Notes under the pieces: model-generated | Databases searched by the model: none | Seen by the model: only the letters and a program-made list of their open reading frames with translations | What the model was told of the DNA's origin: nothing | Part shown: positions 1 to 8,597 of the stretch, piece by piece | Position numbering within the stretch: position 1 is the first letter of the stretch | Layout of the letters: every line of letters begins with the position of its first letter | Source: Paenalcaligenes sp035302345 | GTDB taxonomy: Bacteria; Pseudomonadota; Gammaproteobacteria; Burkholderiales; Burkholderiaceae_B | Assembly: GCA_035302345.1 (NCBI GenBank) | Contig: DATGSS010000099.1 | Span: 1-64,000, forward strand | Length of the DNA: 64,000 bases | Direction of reading: 5' to 3' | Program-made: the position numbers and the translations under genes

Positions 1-1469
1 ATCGGGTTTTGCTCATGAGCCAAAACAGCCCGCAGTTTACGATTGCTTATTATGCTATTTTGCGTGCCCGCGGTGTGGTGATCCCGGTTAATGTCATGAC
101 CACCGCCCATGAAATGGCCCACTACATCAATGACAGCCAAGCACGGGTGGCGATCGTGGCACAGGATTATATTGATGTCATCCTGCCTTACTTAAAAACT
201 ACCGATGGCTTGCAACATGCGCTCAGTTTTAGCTATCAGCAGGCACTAGACCCCCACACACAACCCGCCGGAATACCTGATTGGGTCAAAGCTCCTAAAA
301 AAGACTTTGAGGAGTTAGGCATCATCGATTTACACAGCGTGATTGATGCGCCACAGCCCGTACCTACGGATTACCCTAACAGCGACGATTGGTGTGTATT
401 TCCTTATACCTCGGGGACTACGGGCTACCCCAAAGGCTGCATTCACACGCACTACACGATGGCTGCCGCGCTTTTGAGCTCGCAGCGTTGGCGCGACTTT
501 GAGGCCGACACGGTCACTATGGCGGTAGCCCCAGTGTTCCACGTACTGGGCATGCAATCCGGTCTCAATCTGCCGATCTTTATGGGTTCAACCATGGTTA
601 TCTTGCCGCGCTGGGATCGCGAGATGGCCGCCCGCGCCATTGATAAACACCGCGTCACCTACTGGTCTGGGCCGCCTACCATGGTCATCGATTTTTTCTC
701 ATTACCCAATCTGGATGACTATGACCTGAGCAGCCTGCGCGTACTGGCCAGTGGGGGCGCTGCTATTCCTGAGTTCATCTCGGCATTGGTCCAGGAAAAG
801 TACCCCCAGCTACTCTTTAACGAAGCCTATGGCCTCAGCGAAACCGCTGCCTTTTTACACGCCAATCCCATGCATCGCCCCAAACAACGATGCTTGGGCC
901 TACCCACTTTTAATGTGGATTCACGCATTATTGACCCCGACACAGGCGTGGAGCTGGCCGATGACGAGCTTGGTGAACTGGTTACACACGCCCCACAGGT
1001 CATGCTGGGCTACTGGAATGACGAACAAGCCAATGAGGAATCCTTTATCATCCTCGATGGTAAACGCTTTTTCCGTACGGGTGACTTGGCTATCCGCGAT
1101 GCTGAAGGCTACTTTTTTATGCGTGAACGTCTCAAACGCATGATCAACGCCTCAGGATTCAAAGTCTGGCCGGCCGAGGTTGAAAACGTACTGTACAACC
1201 ACCCGGCAATTCAGGAAGCCTGTGTCATCGGTATCCCCGACCCACACCGTGGCGAAACCGTCAAAGCAGTAGTCACCCTGAAAGAAGACTTTGCGGATTC
1301 AATAAATGCCGATACTTTAATCAAATGGTGCCGCAACAAAATGGCCGCCTATAAAGCCCCTCGCCATATACACTTTGTCGATGAATTACCCAAATCAAGC
1401 ACCGGCAAGATCCTGTGGCGCCAGCTCCAAGAGCAGCACCATAACAATCAAGATCCAATAGTCCAGTAG
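1..1469 (+). CDS. AMP-forming acyl-CoA synthetase, 5' end cut by window
   Basis: The protein is an ANL-superfamily ligase that activates a carboxylic acid as acyl-AMP and then acyl-CoA in the cytoplasm. The frame is open to the first base, and the first residues (RVLLMSQNSPQF) are normally internal in this family, so the true start lies outside the window and roughly 60-80 residues are missing. The ATP-binding loop YTSGTTGYPKG lies near visible residue 132. The GLSETAAF motif follows at about 275, the GDLAIRDAEGYFF hinge at about 357, and the C-terminal catalytic lysine in SSTGKILW near 470. A Bug receptor and a CoA-transferase pair follow on the same strand, which suggests an acid-catabolism operon. 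The substrate cannot be read from sequence; medium- or long-chain fatty acids and aromatic acids are all possible. Confidence 0.9.
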   Translation, partial: RVLLMSQNSPQFTIAYYAILRARGVVIPVNVMTTAHEMAHYINDSQARVAIVAQDYIDVILPYLKTTDGLQHALSFSYQQALDPHTQPAGIPDWVKAPKKDFEELGIIDLHSVIDAPQPVPTDYPNSDDWCVFPYTSGTTGYPKGCIHTHYTMAAALLSSQRWRDFEADTVTMAVAPVFHVLGMQSGLNLPIFMGSTMVILPRWDREMAARAIDKHRVTYWSGPPTMVIDFFSLPNLDDYDLSSLRVLASGGAAIPEFISALVQEKYPQLLFNEAYGLSETAAFLHANPMHRPKQRCLGLPTFNVDSRIIDPDTGVELADDELGELVTHAPQVMLGYWNDEQANEESFIILDGKRFFRTGDLAIRDAEGYFFMRERLKRMINASGFKVWPAEVENVLYNHPAIQEACVIGIPDPHRGETVKAVVTLKEDFADSINADTLIKWCRNKMAAYKAPRHIHFVDELPKSSTGKILWRQLQEQHHNNQDPIVQ

Positions 1470-1518
1470 CTGGGCTCTGCATTTGCTCGCATGCTAGTAA
1501 CTGCCTAAGCTTAATTGA

Positions 1519-1539
1519 TGCACCCGCACCTTGGGTGCA
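1519..1539. repeat. 7-bp inverted repeat between ligase and Bug gene
   Basis: TGCACCC and GGGTGCA are separated by a 7-base loop in the 128-base gap after the ligase stop. No T-run follows, so this is not a standard terminator. It could be an mRNA-processing or stability hairpin that sets ligase and receptor levels apart, or a dyad operator. Confidence 0.35.
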
Positions 1540-1597
1540 GAGACAACACAATACGATTACCCATCGTATTAGCAACAGTTATAAAAAAGGATGTGAA

Positions 1598-2581
1598 ATG
1601 AGCAATATTGGACGTATCCGCTCTGCTATCTTGGGTTCTGTTTTAGGTTTAGGGGCTGTTTTAGCCAGTCAACCCGCACTGGCGGCTGATGATTGGCCTA
1701 ATAAACCTATCGAGGTCATTGTCCCGTACACCCCTGGTGGTTCTACTGACACAGTCGCGCGCTTTGTAATGAAAGAGCTCGAAGAACGTCTGGGCCAACC
1801 CATTATTATTCAAAACCGTCCGGGGGCTAATAGCACCATCGGTACCGCCCAGGCCACACGTGCCAAACCCGATGGCTATACGTTTTTAATGATCTTGGCG
1901 GCTTATGCGGTCAACCCTCATTTATACGATCTCAATTATTCGCTCGATCAGCTCACCCCAGTGTCCTATATCGCTGATCTGCCCTTATTTTTGTTTGTCA
2001 GTAATTCCGTACCCGCTGACAACCTCGAAGAGCTCATTGAGTATGGCAAAGAAAACCCAGGTGCGCTGACCTTTGGTTCCAGCGGTGTAGGTGCCAGTGC
2101 TCATTTGACGGGTGAAAGCTTTGGATTACGCACTGGGACCGAGCTCGTCCATATTCCCTACAATGGCAGCGCACCCATTTTGACTGATTTAGTCAATGGC
2201 GAGGTATCAATGGTCTTTGATCCCATTTTGATACCGATGCCCTACGCTAAAGAAGGACGCATCAAGGTTTTTGCCATCACCTCGCCCGAGCGCTGGCCAG
2301 ATGAGCCAGATATTCCTACCATGGCAGAAGCAGGCCTACCTGACTTTAATATGAGTTCATGGGCTGGGCTCATGGCACCCACTGGAACGCCAGACGATAT
2401 TATCGAGCGTATCTCGGCCGAGATCGCCGATATTGTGCAAGATCCAAAAATCATCCAACAGTTTCACCAAGCCGGTTTCGTCCCCGTTGGCGGCTCTCCA
2501 GCTGATTTAGACGAACTCATTAAAACAGACACACAGATGTATGGTGAAATCATTGAAAAAGCTAACGTTACCATCAATTAA
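1598..2581 (+). CDS. Bug/TctC-family periplasmic solute receptor
   Basis: This is a tripartite tricarboxylate transporter receptor, a periplasmic protein that binds carboxylates. The chosen ATG has AAGGA six bases upstream and opens a clean signal peptide with a cut after ALA at residue 29. Longer in-frame starts would add non-signal sequence. The mature protein begins DDWPNKPIEVIVPYTPGG, which holds the family's first-strand and glycine-loop signature, and its length of 327 residues is normal. No TctA or TctB membrane subunits are nearby, as is common for the many solitary Bug proteins of Alcaligenaceae. Its place between an acyl-CoA synthetase and a CoA-transferase suggests that it captures the acid those enzymes activate; this is inference. 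Confidence 0.9.
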   Translation: MSNIGRIRSAILGSVLGLGAVLASQPALAADDWPNKPIEVIVPYTPGGSTDTVARFVMKELEERLGQPIIIQNRPGANSTIGTAQATRAKPDGYTFLMILAAYAVNPHLYDLNYSLDQLTPVSYIADLPLFLFVSNSVPADNLEELIEYGKENPGALTFGSSGVGASAHLTGESFGLRTGTELVHIPYNGSAPILTDLVNGEVSMVFDPILIPMPYAKEGRIKVFAITSPERWPDEPDIPTMAEAGLPDFNMSSWAGLMAPTGTPDDIIERISAEIADIVQDPKIIQQFHQAGFVPVGGSPADLDELIKTDTQMYGEIIEKANVTIN

Positions 2582-2604
2582 TATCCAAAATTGCTGCCAT
2601 CCCT

Positions 2605-3285
2605 ATGATTAATAAATTTGTTCCCGACCTCAATGAGGCTGTCGCAGGCATTCATGATGGCGCTACCGTCCTCATCGGAGGGTTTGGTGGCGCTGGTGCC
2701 CCAACTGAACTGATTCACGCGCTCATTGATCAGGGCGCACGTGATTTAACCGTCGTCAACAATAACGCTGGCAACTTTGAGACAGGGCTAGCTGCTTTAA
2801 TTCAGGCTGGCCGTGTTCGCAAAATGATTTGCTCTTTCCCACGTGCGTCGCATTCGTGGGTTTTTAATGAAAAGTATAAAAAGGGGGAAATCGAGCTCGA
2901 GTGCGTGCCGCAGGGCACTATCGCCGAGCGTTTGCACGCTGGTGCGGCTGGTTTGGGTGGGTTCTATACGCCAACGGCTTATGGGACCGAGCTCGCCAAA
3001 GGCAAAGAAACTCGTGAAATTGACGGCGTGATGTATGTACTGGAAAAGCCCTTGCGCGGCGATTTTGCTTTGGTCAAGGCCGAGCGCGCCGACCGTTGGG
3101 GCAACCTGGTCTATAACAAAACCCAACGTAATTTTGGCCCGGTGATGTGTAAAGCCGCCAAAACTACTATTGTGCAGGTGCGCGAGTTTGTCGAGTTGGG
3201 TGATCTAGATCCCGAAGCTATCGTCACACCCGGGGTATTTGTACAGCGCGTCGTTCGTGTACAAAACCCAGAACTTTCAACGTGA
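2605..3285 (+). CDS. pcaI: 3-oxoacid (3-oxoadipate-type) CoA-transferase subunit A
   Basis: This is the alpha subunit of a class I CoA-transferase, which moves CoA from succinyl-CoA to a 3-oxo acid. At 226 residues it has the usual length. The oxyanion-hole glycine loop GGFGGAGAP lies at residues 24-32 and the conserved VNNNAGN segment near 50. KETREIDGVMYVLE and ADRWGNLVYNKTQRNFGP also fit the PcaI/CatI group better than the acetoacetate (Sco) group, as far as I can judge by memory. It begins 23 bases after the Bug stop and ends against the B subunit. No ring-cleavage genes are visible, so the beta-ketoadipate assignment is tentative; a general 3-oxoacid transferase is the alternative. Confidence 0.85.
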   Translation: MINKFVPDLNEAVAGIHDGATVLIGGFGGAGAPTELIHALIDQGARDLTVVNNNAGNFETGLAALIQAGRVRKMICSFPRASHSWVFNEKYKKGEIELECVPQGTIAERLHAGAAGLGGFYTPTAYGTELAKGKETREIDGVMYVLEKPLRGDFALVKAERADRWGNLVYNKTQRNFGPVMCKAAKTTIVQVREFVELGDLDPEAIVTPGVFVQRVVRVQNPELST

Positions 3286-3296
3286 GGGAAATAACC

Positions 3297-3959
3297 ATGC
3301 TACCCAGACTTTCTCGTGAAGAAATGGCCCAGCGCCTGGCCAAAGACATCGCCCCAGGTAGTTATGTCAATATCGGCATCGGTCTGCCTGTACTCGTTGC
3401 TAACTATCTGGATCCCAAAGACGAAATCATCCTCCAAAGTGAAAATGGCATCTTGGGCATGGGCCCCAATGCGCCCGAGGGCGAAGAGGATTACGAGCTG
3501 ATCAACGCTGGCAAAGAGCCCGTCACATTGCTCACCGGTGGGGCCTATTTTGACCACGTTGATTCTTTTACCATCATGCGTGGAGGGCATTTAGATTTGA
3601 CCGTGATGGGTGCCATGGAGGTCGCTGGAAATGGCGATTTAGCTAATTGGAATCTAGGCCGTACTGGCCAGCCCCCCGCCGTAGGTGGTGCCATGGATTT
3701 AGCTGTGGGCGCCAAGCAGGTGTTTATCCTGATGGAGCATACGACCCGAGATGGAAAGCCCAAGATTGTCAAAAACTGCTCGTTGCCACTGACTGGTCTG
3801 GGGGTCGTTAACCGCATTTACACCGATTTAGCCGTACTCGAGGTCACCCCCGAGGGGCTGCGTGTACGTGAAATCAATCCTGGAGTCAGTTTTGAAGACC
3901 TACAAGCCCATACCGAGGCTGAATTACTGCCCATAACAGCAGCTGATGTGGCTAATTGA
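3297..3959 (+). CDS. pcaJ: 3-oxoacid (3-oxoadipate-type) CoA-transferase subunit B
   Basis: This is the beta subunit of the same enzyme and carries the catalytic glutamate in the SENG motif (Glu49 from the chosen start), which forms the covalent glutamyl-CoA intermediate. Downstream it has the family's GGAYFDHVDSFTIMRGGH and KIVKNCSLPLTG segments. The ATG is chosen because GAGGGA lies seven bases upstream; a GTG overlapping the stop of subunit A would add five residues but has no ribosome site. At 220 residues it is full length. The two subunits are translationally close and should form the usual heterotetramer. Transcription may end in the 141-base gap after it, although no clear terminator is visible. 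Confidence 0.87.
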   Translation: MLPRLSREEMAQRLAKDIAPGSYVNIGIGLPVLVANYLDPKDEIILQSENGILGMGPNAPEGEEDYELINAGKEPVTLLTGGAYFDHVDSFTIMRGGHLDLTVMGAMEVAGNGDLANWNLGRTGQPPAVGGAMDLAVGAKQVFILMEHTTRDGKPKIVKNCSLPLTGLGVVNRIYTDLAVLEVTPEGLRVREINPGVSFEDLQAHTEAELLPITAADVAN

Positions 3960-4100
3960 TTTTCAGCAGGTTAGTTTTTTGCAGCAAAATAGTGAAATAA
4001 TGTTAAGACTCATGTGAGAATGCTTCCCGCTCTAAAACAATGCGCTAATCTATAGCTTGGGATTAACGTAAATCATTGTTAGATAAAGAGGATCGACAAG

Positions 4101-4658
4101 ATGAATAAAAACCTTTTCCCCCTGCGCACATTGCTAATTACTATTGCCAGTGTGACTTTGGCTGCTTGTGCCTCGGCTCCAGAGCCTGTCACACCACAGA
4201 CAGTGACTAAAGTTCAAGTTGTTGATGTCGAAGAAACCATCGTACTTGAGTCTGATGCGCTTTTTAAATTTGACCGCGGTGACATCGAAGGCTTAACCGC
4301 CAGAGGCTTTGTTGAACTTGGCGAGTTGGTTGAAACCCTGGAAAACGATTTTGAAAGTGTTGAAGGTATCGAGCTTGTTGGTCATACCGACCGCTTAGGT
4401 TCTGATTCATACAACCTCACCCTATCTCAGCAGCGTGCTGAGACTGTCAAGCAATACCTACAAGAGCGCGGCATTCTTACGCCCATTACTGCCCGCGGTG
4501 TGGGCAAAGCACAGCCCGTGACCACAGACTGTCAAGGCGAGGTCGCCACACCTGAGCTCATCGCCTGTTTGCAACCCAACAGACGCGTCGTTATCAACGT
4601 CAATGGCACGCGTTTGGTGGCAGAAGAAGTTGAAATAGAAGTCGAAGTTGAAAACTAA
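4101..4658 (+). CDS. OmpA-family outer-membrane lipoprotein
   Basis: The 185-residue protein starts with a lipoprotein signal whose lipobox LAAC puts the lipidated cysteine at residue 23. The rest is an OmpA C-terminal, peptidoglycan-binding domain: a short beta strand (ALFKFDRGDI), then VGHTDRLGSDSYNLTLSQQRAETV, the typical diaminopimelate-binding region, and a closing NRRVVINV strand. An acidic tail rich in E and V ends it. It probably ties the outer membrane to the cell wall, as Pal-like proteins do. A pair of cysteines (in TDCQGE and IACLQP) may form a disulfide. It has its own upstream gap and stands alone; a Tol-Pal role is not supported because no tol genes are near. Confidence 0.85.
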   Translation: MNKNLFPLRTLLITIASVTLAACASAPEPVTPQTVTKVQVVDVEETIVLESDALFKFDRGDIEGLTARGFVELGELVETLENDFESVEGIELVGHTDRLGSDSYNLTLSQQRAETVKQYLQERGILTPITARGVGKAQPVTTDCQGEVATPELIACLQPNRRVVINVNGTRLVAEEVEIEVEVEN

Positions 4659-4744
4659 AGCATATACTCATAAGTATTTGTTTGTTGTCTTTGTTGGGGC
4701 TACATATAAAAATAGAGGTGTAACTTTCATTACGTAGCTCTATT

Positions 4745-5707
4745 ATGACAAGCAAGTTTCAAGCTTTATTTTTTGCCGCTGTATTGCTCATCAGCAGTTT
4801 TGGGCTATCAGCGGCACCTTTGATCTCAGCCCAAGGACTGCATGAACGATTGAATGCACCTCAATCTTCTGAGGCTGCTCCTGTGGGGACACGAATCATT
4901 GATATCCGTAGCCCCGAGGACTATGCTGCAGGCCATATTCCGGGGGCAGTTTCAGCGCCCTATGCTCAATGGCGTGGCCCCGCCCATAATCCCGGCCAAT
5001 TGGTTGAGCTAGCCCAGCTAACCCAGCTGGTGCGCGATCTGGGCATCGATCACGACACGCCGATTGTGGTGACATCTACGGGTGATGATGTGACTGATTT
5101 TGGGGCGGCTGCCCGTGTGTACTGGACTTTAAAGTATCTGGGGTTACAACACCTATCCATCCTGAATGGAGGCATGCAGGCATGGCAACAGGCAGATCTG
5201 GCACTCAGTAAAGACGCGCCCAACATCAGCTCTAGTCAGTTTTCTCCACAAATCAATGACGCCATCCTAGCGACACAACAAGACGTCGCCAATCAGGTTG
5301 GTAACAACCAAACGCTGCTCGTGGATGCGCGTCCTGATAATTTCTATGCAGGCCAGACCAAAGCACCTACCGCTAAAAAACCTGGCACGATTAAAAATGC
5401 GGTTAATTTCAGTCATGACCAGTGGTTTGAACCCGGTACCACTTTGTTCGTATCGGCTGACAAAGCCAAAGAAATTGCCCAAGACCTATTACGCCAATCT
5501 CCCGCTGAGGTCATCTCATTTTGTAATACCGGTCATTGGGCTGCGACTGATTGGTTTGCCCTATCCGAAATGGTGGGACAACCCAACACCAAGCTTTACC
5601 CTGCTTCTTTAGCCGAGTGGAGCCAGACCGATGATCTGCCCATGGACAACGTCCCCGGGCGTGGCCAACAAATAATTTATAAACTCAAAGCTCTTTTTGG
5701 TAGCTAA
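4745..5707 (+). CDS. Periplasmic tandem-rhodanese sulfurtransferase
   Basis: A signal peptide (about residues 1-23, ending LSAAP) is followed by two rhodanese domains, at roughly 30-155 and 170-305. Only the second has the active-site cysteine, Cys260 in FCNTGHWAATDW; at the matching loop of the first domain the sequence reads VVTSTGDDVTDF with no cysteine. This is the usual layout of two-domain thiosulfate sulfurtransferases, where the N-terminal domain is structural. The catalytic loop is not the common CRKGVT form, so the sulfur donor is uncertain. The stop lies 18 bases before a YeeE-type permease, so the pair is very likely one operon and may mobilise thiosulfate sulfur in the periplasm. 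Confidence 0.85.
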   Translation: MTSKFQALFFAAVLLISSFGLSAAPLISAQGLHERLNAPQSSEAAPVGTRIIDIRSPEDYAAGHIPGAVSAPYAQWRGPAHNPGQLVELAQLTQLVRDLGIDHDTPIVVTSTGDDVTDFGAAARVYWTLKYLGLQHLSILNGGMQAWQQADLALSKDAPNISSSQFSPQINDAILATQQDVANQVGNNQTLLVDARPDNFYAGQTKAPTAKKPGTIKNAVNFSHDQWFEPGTTLFVSADKAKEIAQDLLRQSPAEVISFCNTGHWAATDWFALSEMVGQPNTKLYPASLAEWSQTDDLPMDNVPGRGQQIIYKLKALFGS

Positions 5708-5725
5708 TCCTGACCCTATCGCATA

Positions 5726-6811
5726 ATGAATCGTCGTCTACTTAGTATTTTTATCCTGGTTTTGTTTGTTTTGTTGCTGTGGTTTGTCTCTGTCCGACAA
5801 TCCCTGTTGTTTCTGCTGGGCATCGGCATGGGCGCGGTGCTGGCGGGCGCACGTTTTGGCTTTACCACGGGCTGGCGGCGCTTGATCGAAGATCGTGATG
5901 GCAGCGGGGTCATGGCACAATTAGTGCTGTTATTTTTAGCGGCCCTGATCTCTATCCCGTTATTGGCCGCCTATCCTGGCGAGCTCAGCGCTGCGCTAGG
6001 TCCGCCTAGCTACAGCCTGCTGTTTGGCGCCTTTATTTTTGGGGCCTGCATGCAGGTCGCTGATGGCTGTGGTTCAGGTACGCTGTACAAGGCTGGCCTA
6101 GGCATCCCTTTGAATATGGTGATTCTGCCCATGTTTGCCCTGGGTAGCTTTTTAGGGGCAGCTCAGTTAGACCATTGGTTGGCCCTGGGCAGTATGCAAC
6201 CAGTTAGTCTGGTGGATTCTTATGGGCCTTGGCGCGCATTGCTATTTACAGCACTGGGTTTGCTGGTTTTTGGGCTGGCGGCACGTTTATGGGCCGGCCG
6301 CTCGGCCCCCTGGTTTAATCGCAAACTGCTGATCGGCGCCATTTTGCTGGCTATTTTGGCAGTCTTAAACCTCATTATCGCAGGCACCCCATGGGGCATT
6401 GTCTATGGTTTTGGTTTGTGGGCCGCTAAAATTGCCCAGGCCTCGGGCGCGTTTGACCCCACTGCCAATGCTTTTTGGAGTCAGCCCGTCCACCAAGAGG
6501 CGTTAGCAAACACTGTCTTTATGGATGTCACCTCGATTACCAACATCGGCATCTTGGCGGGTGCTCTGTGGATTGCCTCAAAACCCACCAAAGGCGGCAG
6601 CGATGCACAGCCACTCAGTGCCAAACAATGGCTGATTGGGATTATTGCTGGATTTTTGTTGGGCTATAGCTCGCGCTTGGCTTTCGGATGCAATATCGGT
6701 GCCATGCTCAGTGGGATCTCGACCGGTAGTTTGCACGGCTGGATCTGGGTCCCTGTTGCGTTCTGCGGCTCGCTGATTGGGGTTCGCATCCGTCGTCACT
6801 TTCGTTTTTAA
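5726..6811 (+). CDS. YeeE/YedE (TsuA-like) thiosulfate or sulfur-compound permease
   Basis: This is a 361-residue polytopic inner-membrane protein of the YeeE/YedE family. Cysteines sit in re-entrant type motifs: Cys108 and Cys115 around VADGCGSGTLY, and Cys322 in FGCNIGAMLSG followed by SLHGW. In characterised TsuA proteins such pore cysteines pass thiosulfate by transient bonding, and here the internal duplication is visible as two such loops. The N-terminus starts with two hydrophobic helices. The gene sits 18 bases after a double rhodanese and 12 bases before a 53-residue membrane peptide, which supports sulfur uptake or export. Selenium or sulfite relatives exist, so the exact substrate is not certain. 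Confidence 0.85.
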   Translation: MNRRLLSIFILVLFVLLLWFVSVRQSLLFLLGIGMGAVLAGARFGFTTGWRRLIEDRDGSGVMAQLVLLFLAALISIPLLAAYPGELSAALGPPSYSLLFGAFIFGACMQVADGCGSGTLYKAGLGIPLNMVILPMFALGSFLGAAQLDHWLALGSMQPVSLVDSYGPWRALLFTALGLLVFGLAARLWAGRSAPWFNRKLLIGAILLAILAVLNLIIAGTPWGIVYGFGLWAAKIAQASGAFDPTANAFWSQPVHQEALANTVFMDVTSITNIGILAGALWIASKPTKGGSDAQPLSAKQWLIGIIAGFLLGYSSRLAFGCNIGAMLSGISTGSLHGWIWVPVAFCGSLIGVRIRRHFRF

Positions 6812-6823
6812 GTAGGCATCACC

Positions 6824-6985
6824 ATGAACCAACGTTTATTGCTTATTGTTTTTTGGGTCGTGTTGCTTGGCTACTTTGGATGGGACTGGGCCTATAGCGA
6901 CCCAGTCAACACCTTTGAAGAGCCGCCGATCCTGGCGATCGGCTCTGGACAGGCCCCCTCGGGTGGGCATTGCTCTAATTTTTAA
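6824..6985 (+). CDS. 53-residue single-span membrane protein with Cys tail
   Basis: This short gene follows the permease by 12 bases. It codes for one hydrophobic helix at about residues 4-20 (LLLIVFWVVLLGYFGW), then a polar segment DWAYSDPVNTFEEPP and a glycine-rich end, SGGHCSNF, carrying one cysteine at position 50. An AGTAGG stretch precedes the ATG. By hydropathy it is likely a single-pass protein with its tail in the periplasm. I do not recognise a named family. Its position suggests a small partner of the permease or a carrier of sulfur on its cysteine; this is inference. It could be overlooked because of its size. Confidence 0.6.
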   Translation: MNQRLLLIVFWVVLLGYFGWDWAYSDPVNTFEEPPILAIGSGQAPSGGHCSNF

Positions 6986-7025
6986 TAGCCCACCACCTAC
7001 TGTCATTAAATCGGCGTGGCTGCGA

Positions 7026-8117
7026 TTAATAAAACTGTGCCGTTACATTAGGGGGCGTGGTGAGCAGACTGGCCATGGGGCACACCACAAAGCTACGCGA
7101 TTTTAGCTGCGCCTGCAGATCTAAAAACACATAGCTCATCCCGCCACTACCCCGCAAATATAAACGACGCCGATCAATATCACTGATGGTGGTCCAGCTG
7201 GTGAATTCGGTCGGCACCTGTTCACTGGTCGTGCCTGCTACCTGCAAATGCGCACTGCCAGATTCCGGTGGATCAATAGCTATGCCCCGCGGTCTATCAA
7301 AATTATTCATAATATGCGCGACCATTTGCACTGCCTGGTCGGCATCAGCCAGCTTTTCTGCAAAATGCGCATAATACACAGCACGTATAAACCGATCTGG
7401 CGATGTATCACTGGCTGGCAGACCTGCTTTAGCAATACCCGCGCCCGGCTGCACGGCCTGATACTGCATAAACTGGGCATGTGAGTGATCTACATTGCTC
7501 AAAAAGGTGTAGTTGTTTAGATTGGTCAGATGCCATGAAAACTGCGGGGCATTGGTCAATACCCCAACTGGATTGTCATAAACGGTACGCACCCCTTTAT
7601 GAAACTCGATGACCATGCTCTGGCCATGAGCATCATGCAATGCATAATGAAATGGGGTCTCTAAACCGCCCAATATAGCCAGCGGCTCGACCGCTACCTG
7701 CAAATGCTCTAACGCTGCCTTGGCCTCGATCACTGTACCGCACTGACCCAATAAATATGTCCCCAAATCAGTCGCCGACAACGCAGCCTGGGATGAATCC
7801 AGATCAGGCTGTGGGCCACCCGCTGGACCATAAGACTGCACACTAAAACACAGCCCTGCCTCGTTCATTCCCTCGATAACCTTTAGATCGGCTTGGTCCG
7901 GCCGAGCACCAGGCTGCGGTACGCTGGTGGGCATAGTTATGGCCAACACCGTATAACGCGTCGTCCACTGCAAAGCAGGAAACCCCTCGACCTGGGACTC
8001 GTATTTACTGTCCTTGGGAAAACGAGCCACCAAATAAGGTAGCTCGAGACTTAGCTCTAGAGTACGGCCTACATAAGGACGATTATTAGCATCCATATAA
8101 AGCAGCGAAGTACACAT
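7026..8117 (-). CDS. Linear amide C-N hydrolase (choloylglycine/penicillin V acylase family)
   Basis: This is an N-terminal nucleophile hydrolase of 363 residues. The protein begins Met-Cys, so removal of the methionine would expose Cys2 as nucleophile without a signal peptide. That predicts a cytoplasmic enzyme, unlike many Gram-negative family members, which are exported. VGRTLEL supplies Arg18, and VLTNAPQFSWHLTNLNNY is the conserved asparagine region. Family members cleave amides of bile acids, penicillin V or acyl-homoserine lactones; the substrate here is open. It is 21 bases after a MaoC-like gene and probably co-transcribed with it. An AAGGATG ribosome site lies about 10 bases before the ATG. 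Confidence 0.82.
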   Translation of the reverse strand: MCTSLLYMDANNRPYVGRTLELSLELPYLVARFPKDSKYESQVEGFPALQWTTRYTVLAITMPTSVPQPGARPDQADLKVIEGMNEAGLCFSVQSYGPAGGPQPDLDSSQAALSATDLGTYLLGQCGTVIEAKAALEHLQVAVEPLAILGGLETPFHYALHDAHGQSMVIEFHKGVRTVYDNPVGVLTNAPQFSWHLTNLNNYTFLSNVDHSHAQFMQYQAVQPGAGIAKAGLPASDTSPDRFIRAVYYAHFAEKLADADQAVQMVAHIMNNFDRPRGIAIDPPESGSAHLQVAGTTSEQVPTEFTSWTTISDIDRRRLYLRGSGGMSYVFLDLQAQLKSRSFVVCPMASLLTTPPNVTAQFY

Positions 8118-8138
8118 TATTTAATTCATCCTTTGTGA

Positions 8139-8597
8139 TTAGCTGGGGTGACGTTTTTTCAATAAATATTTGTGAAAGCCATCCATCACCAATTCCTGAC
8201 GTTGATTCTCGACATAGGTTTTAAATACCAACACCCCTGTCGTGTTGCCGGGTATGAGCTCGGCGATCTCTAAACGCGGATACACCGTATCACCGGCGAC
8301 AACGGGCTTGAGAAAGCGGCTGCCCTGCTCTAAAAATGCAATCAAAGACTCATTCACCATATGCGGGAATAGCCCCGCCCCAGCCGCGGTCTGAATCACC
8401 ACCTGAAACCCATGCGCCAACATATGATCAAAACCTTTTTGACGACAATATTCTACATCATAATGGATAGGATGATTATCACCACTGGCTAACTGAAATG
8501 CCGCAAATAATGCCTCGGTCATTGTTCGTGATGGCAGTGTAAACACCTCGCCGATCTTAAAATCCTCGAAATAACGCTGTTCTTTTTGGCTGAGCAT
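8139..8597 (-). CDS. MaoC-like hot-dog hydratase
   Basis: The 152-residue protein has a single hot-dog fold of the MaoC type. The hydratase motif reads SGDNHPIHYDVEYC and is followed by GFDHMLAHGFQV, in the positions of the catalytic Asp and His of (R)-specific enoyl-CoA hydratases. It could hydrate an enoyl-CoA or act as a thioester dehydratase; a PHA-linked PhaJ role is possible because this genome makes polyhydroxybutyrate, but the gene is 28 kb from that locus. It is the first gene of a minus-strand pair with the Ntn hydrolase. Confidence 0.8.
   Translation of the reverse strand: MLSQKEQRYFEDFKIGEVFTLPSRTMTEALFAAFQLASGDNHPIHYDVEYCRQKGFDHMLAHGFQVVIQTAAGAGLFPHMVNESLIAFLEQGSRFLKPVVAGDTVYPRLEIAELIPGNTTGVLVFKTYVENQRQELVMDGFHKYLLKKRHPS

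Noticed and set aside
4745..5707. Inactivated rhodanese because the first domain lacks cysteine
   Set aside because: Two-domain sulfurtransferases normally keep the active cysteine only in the second domain, as here (Cys260).
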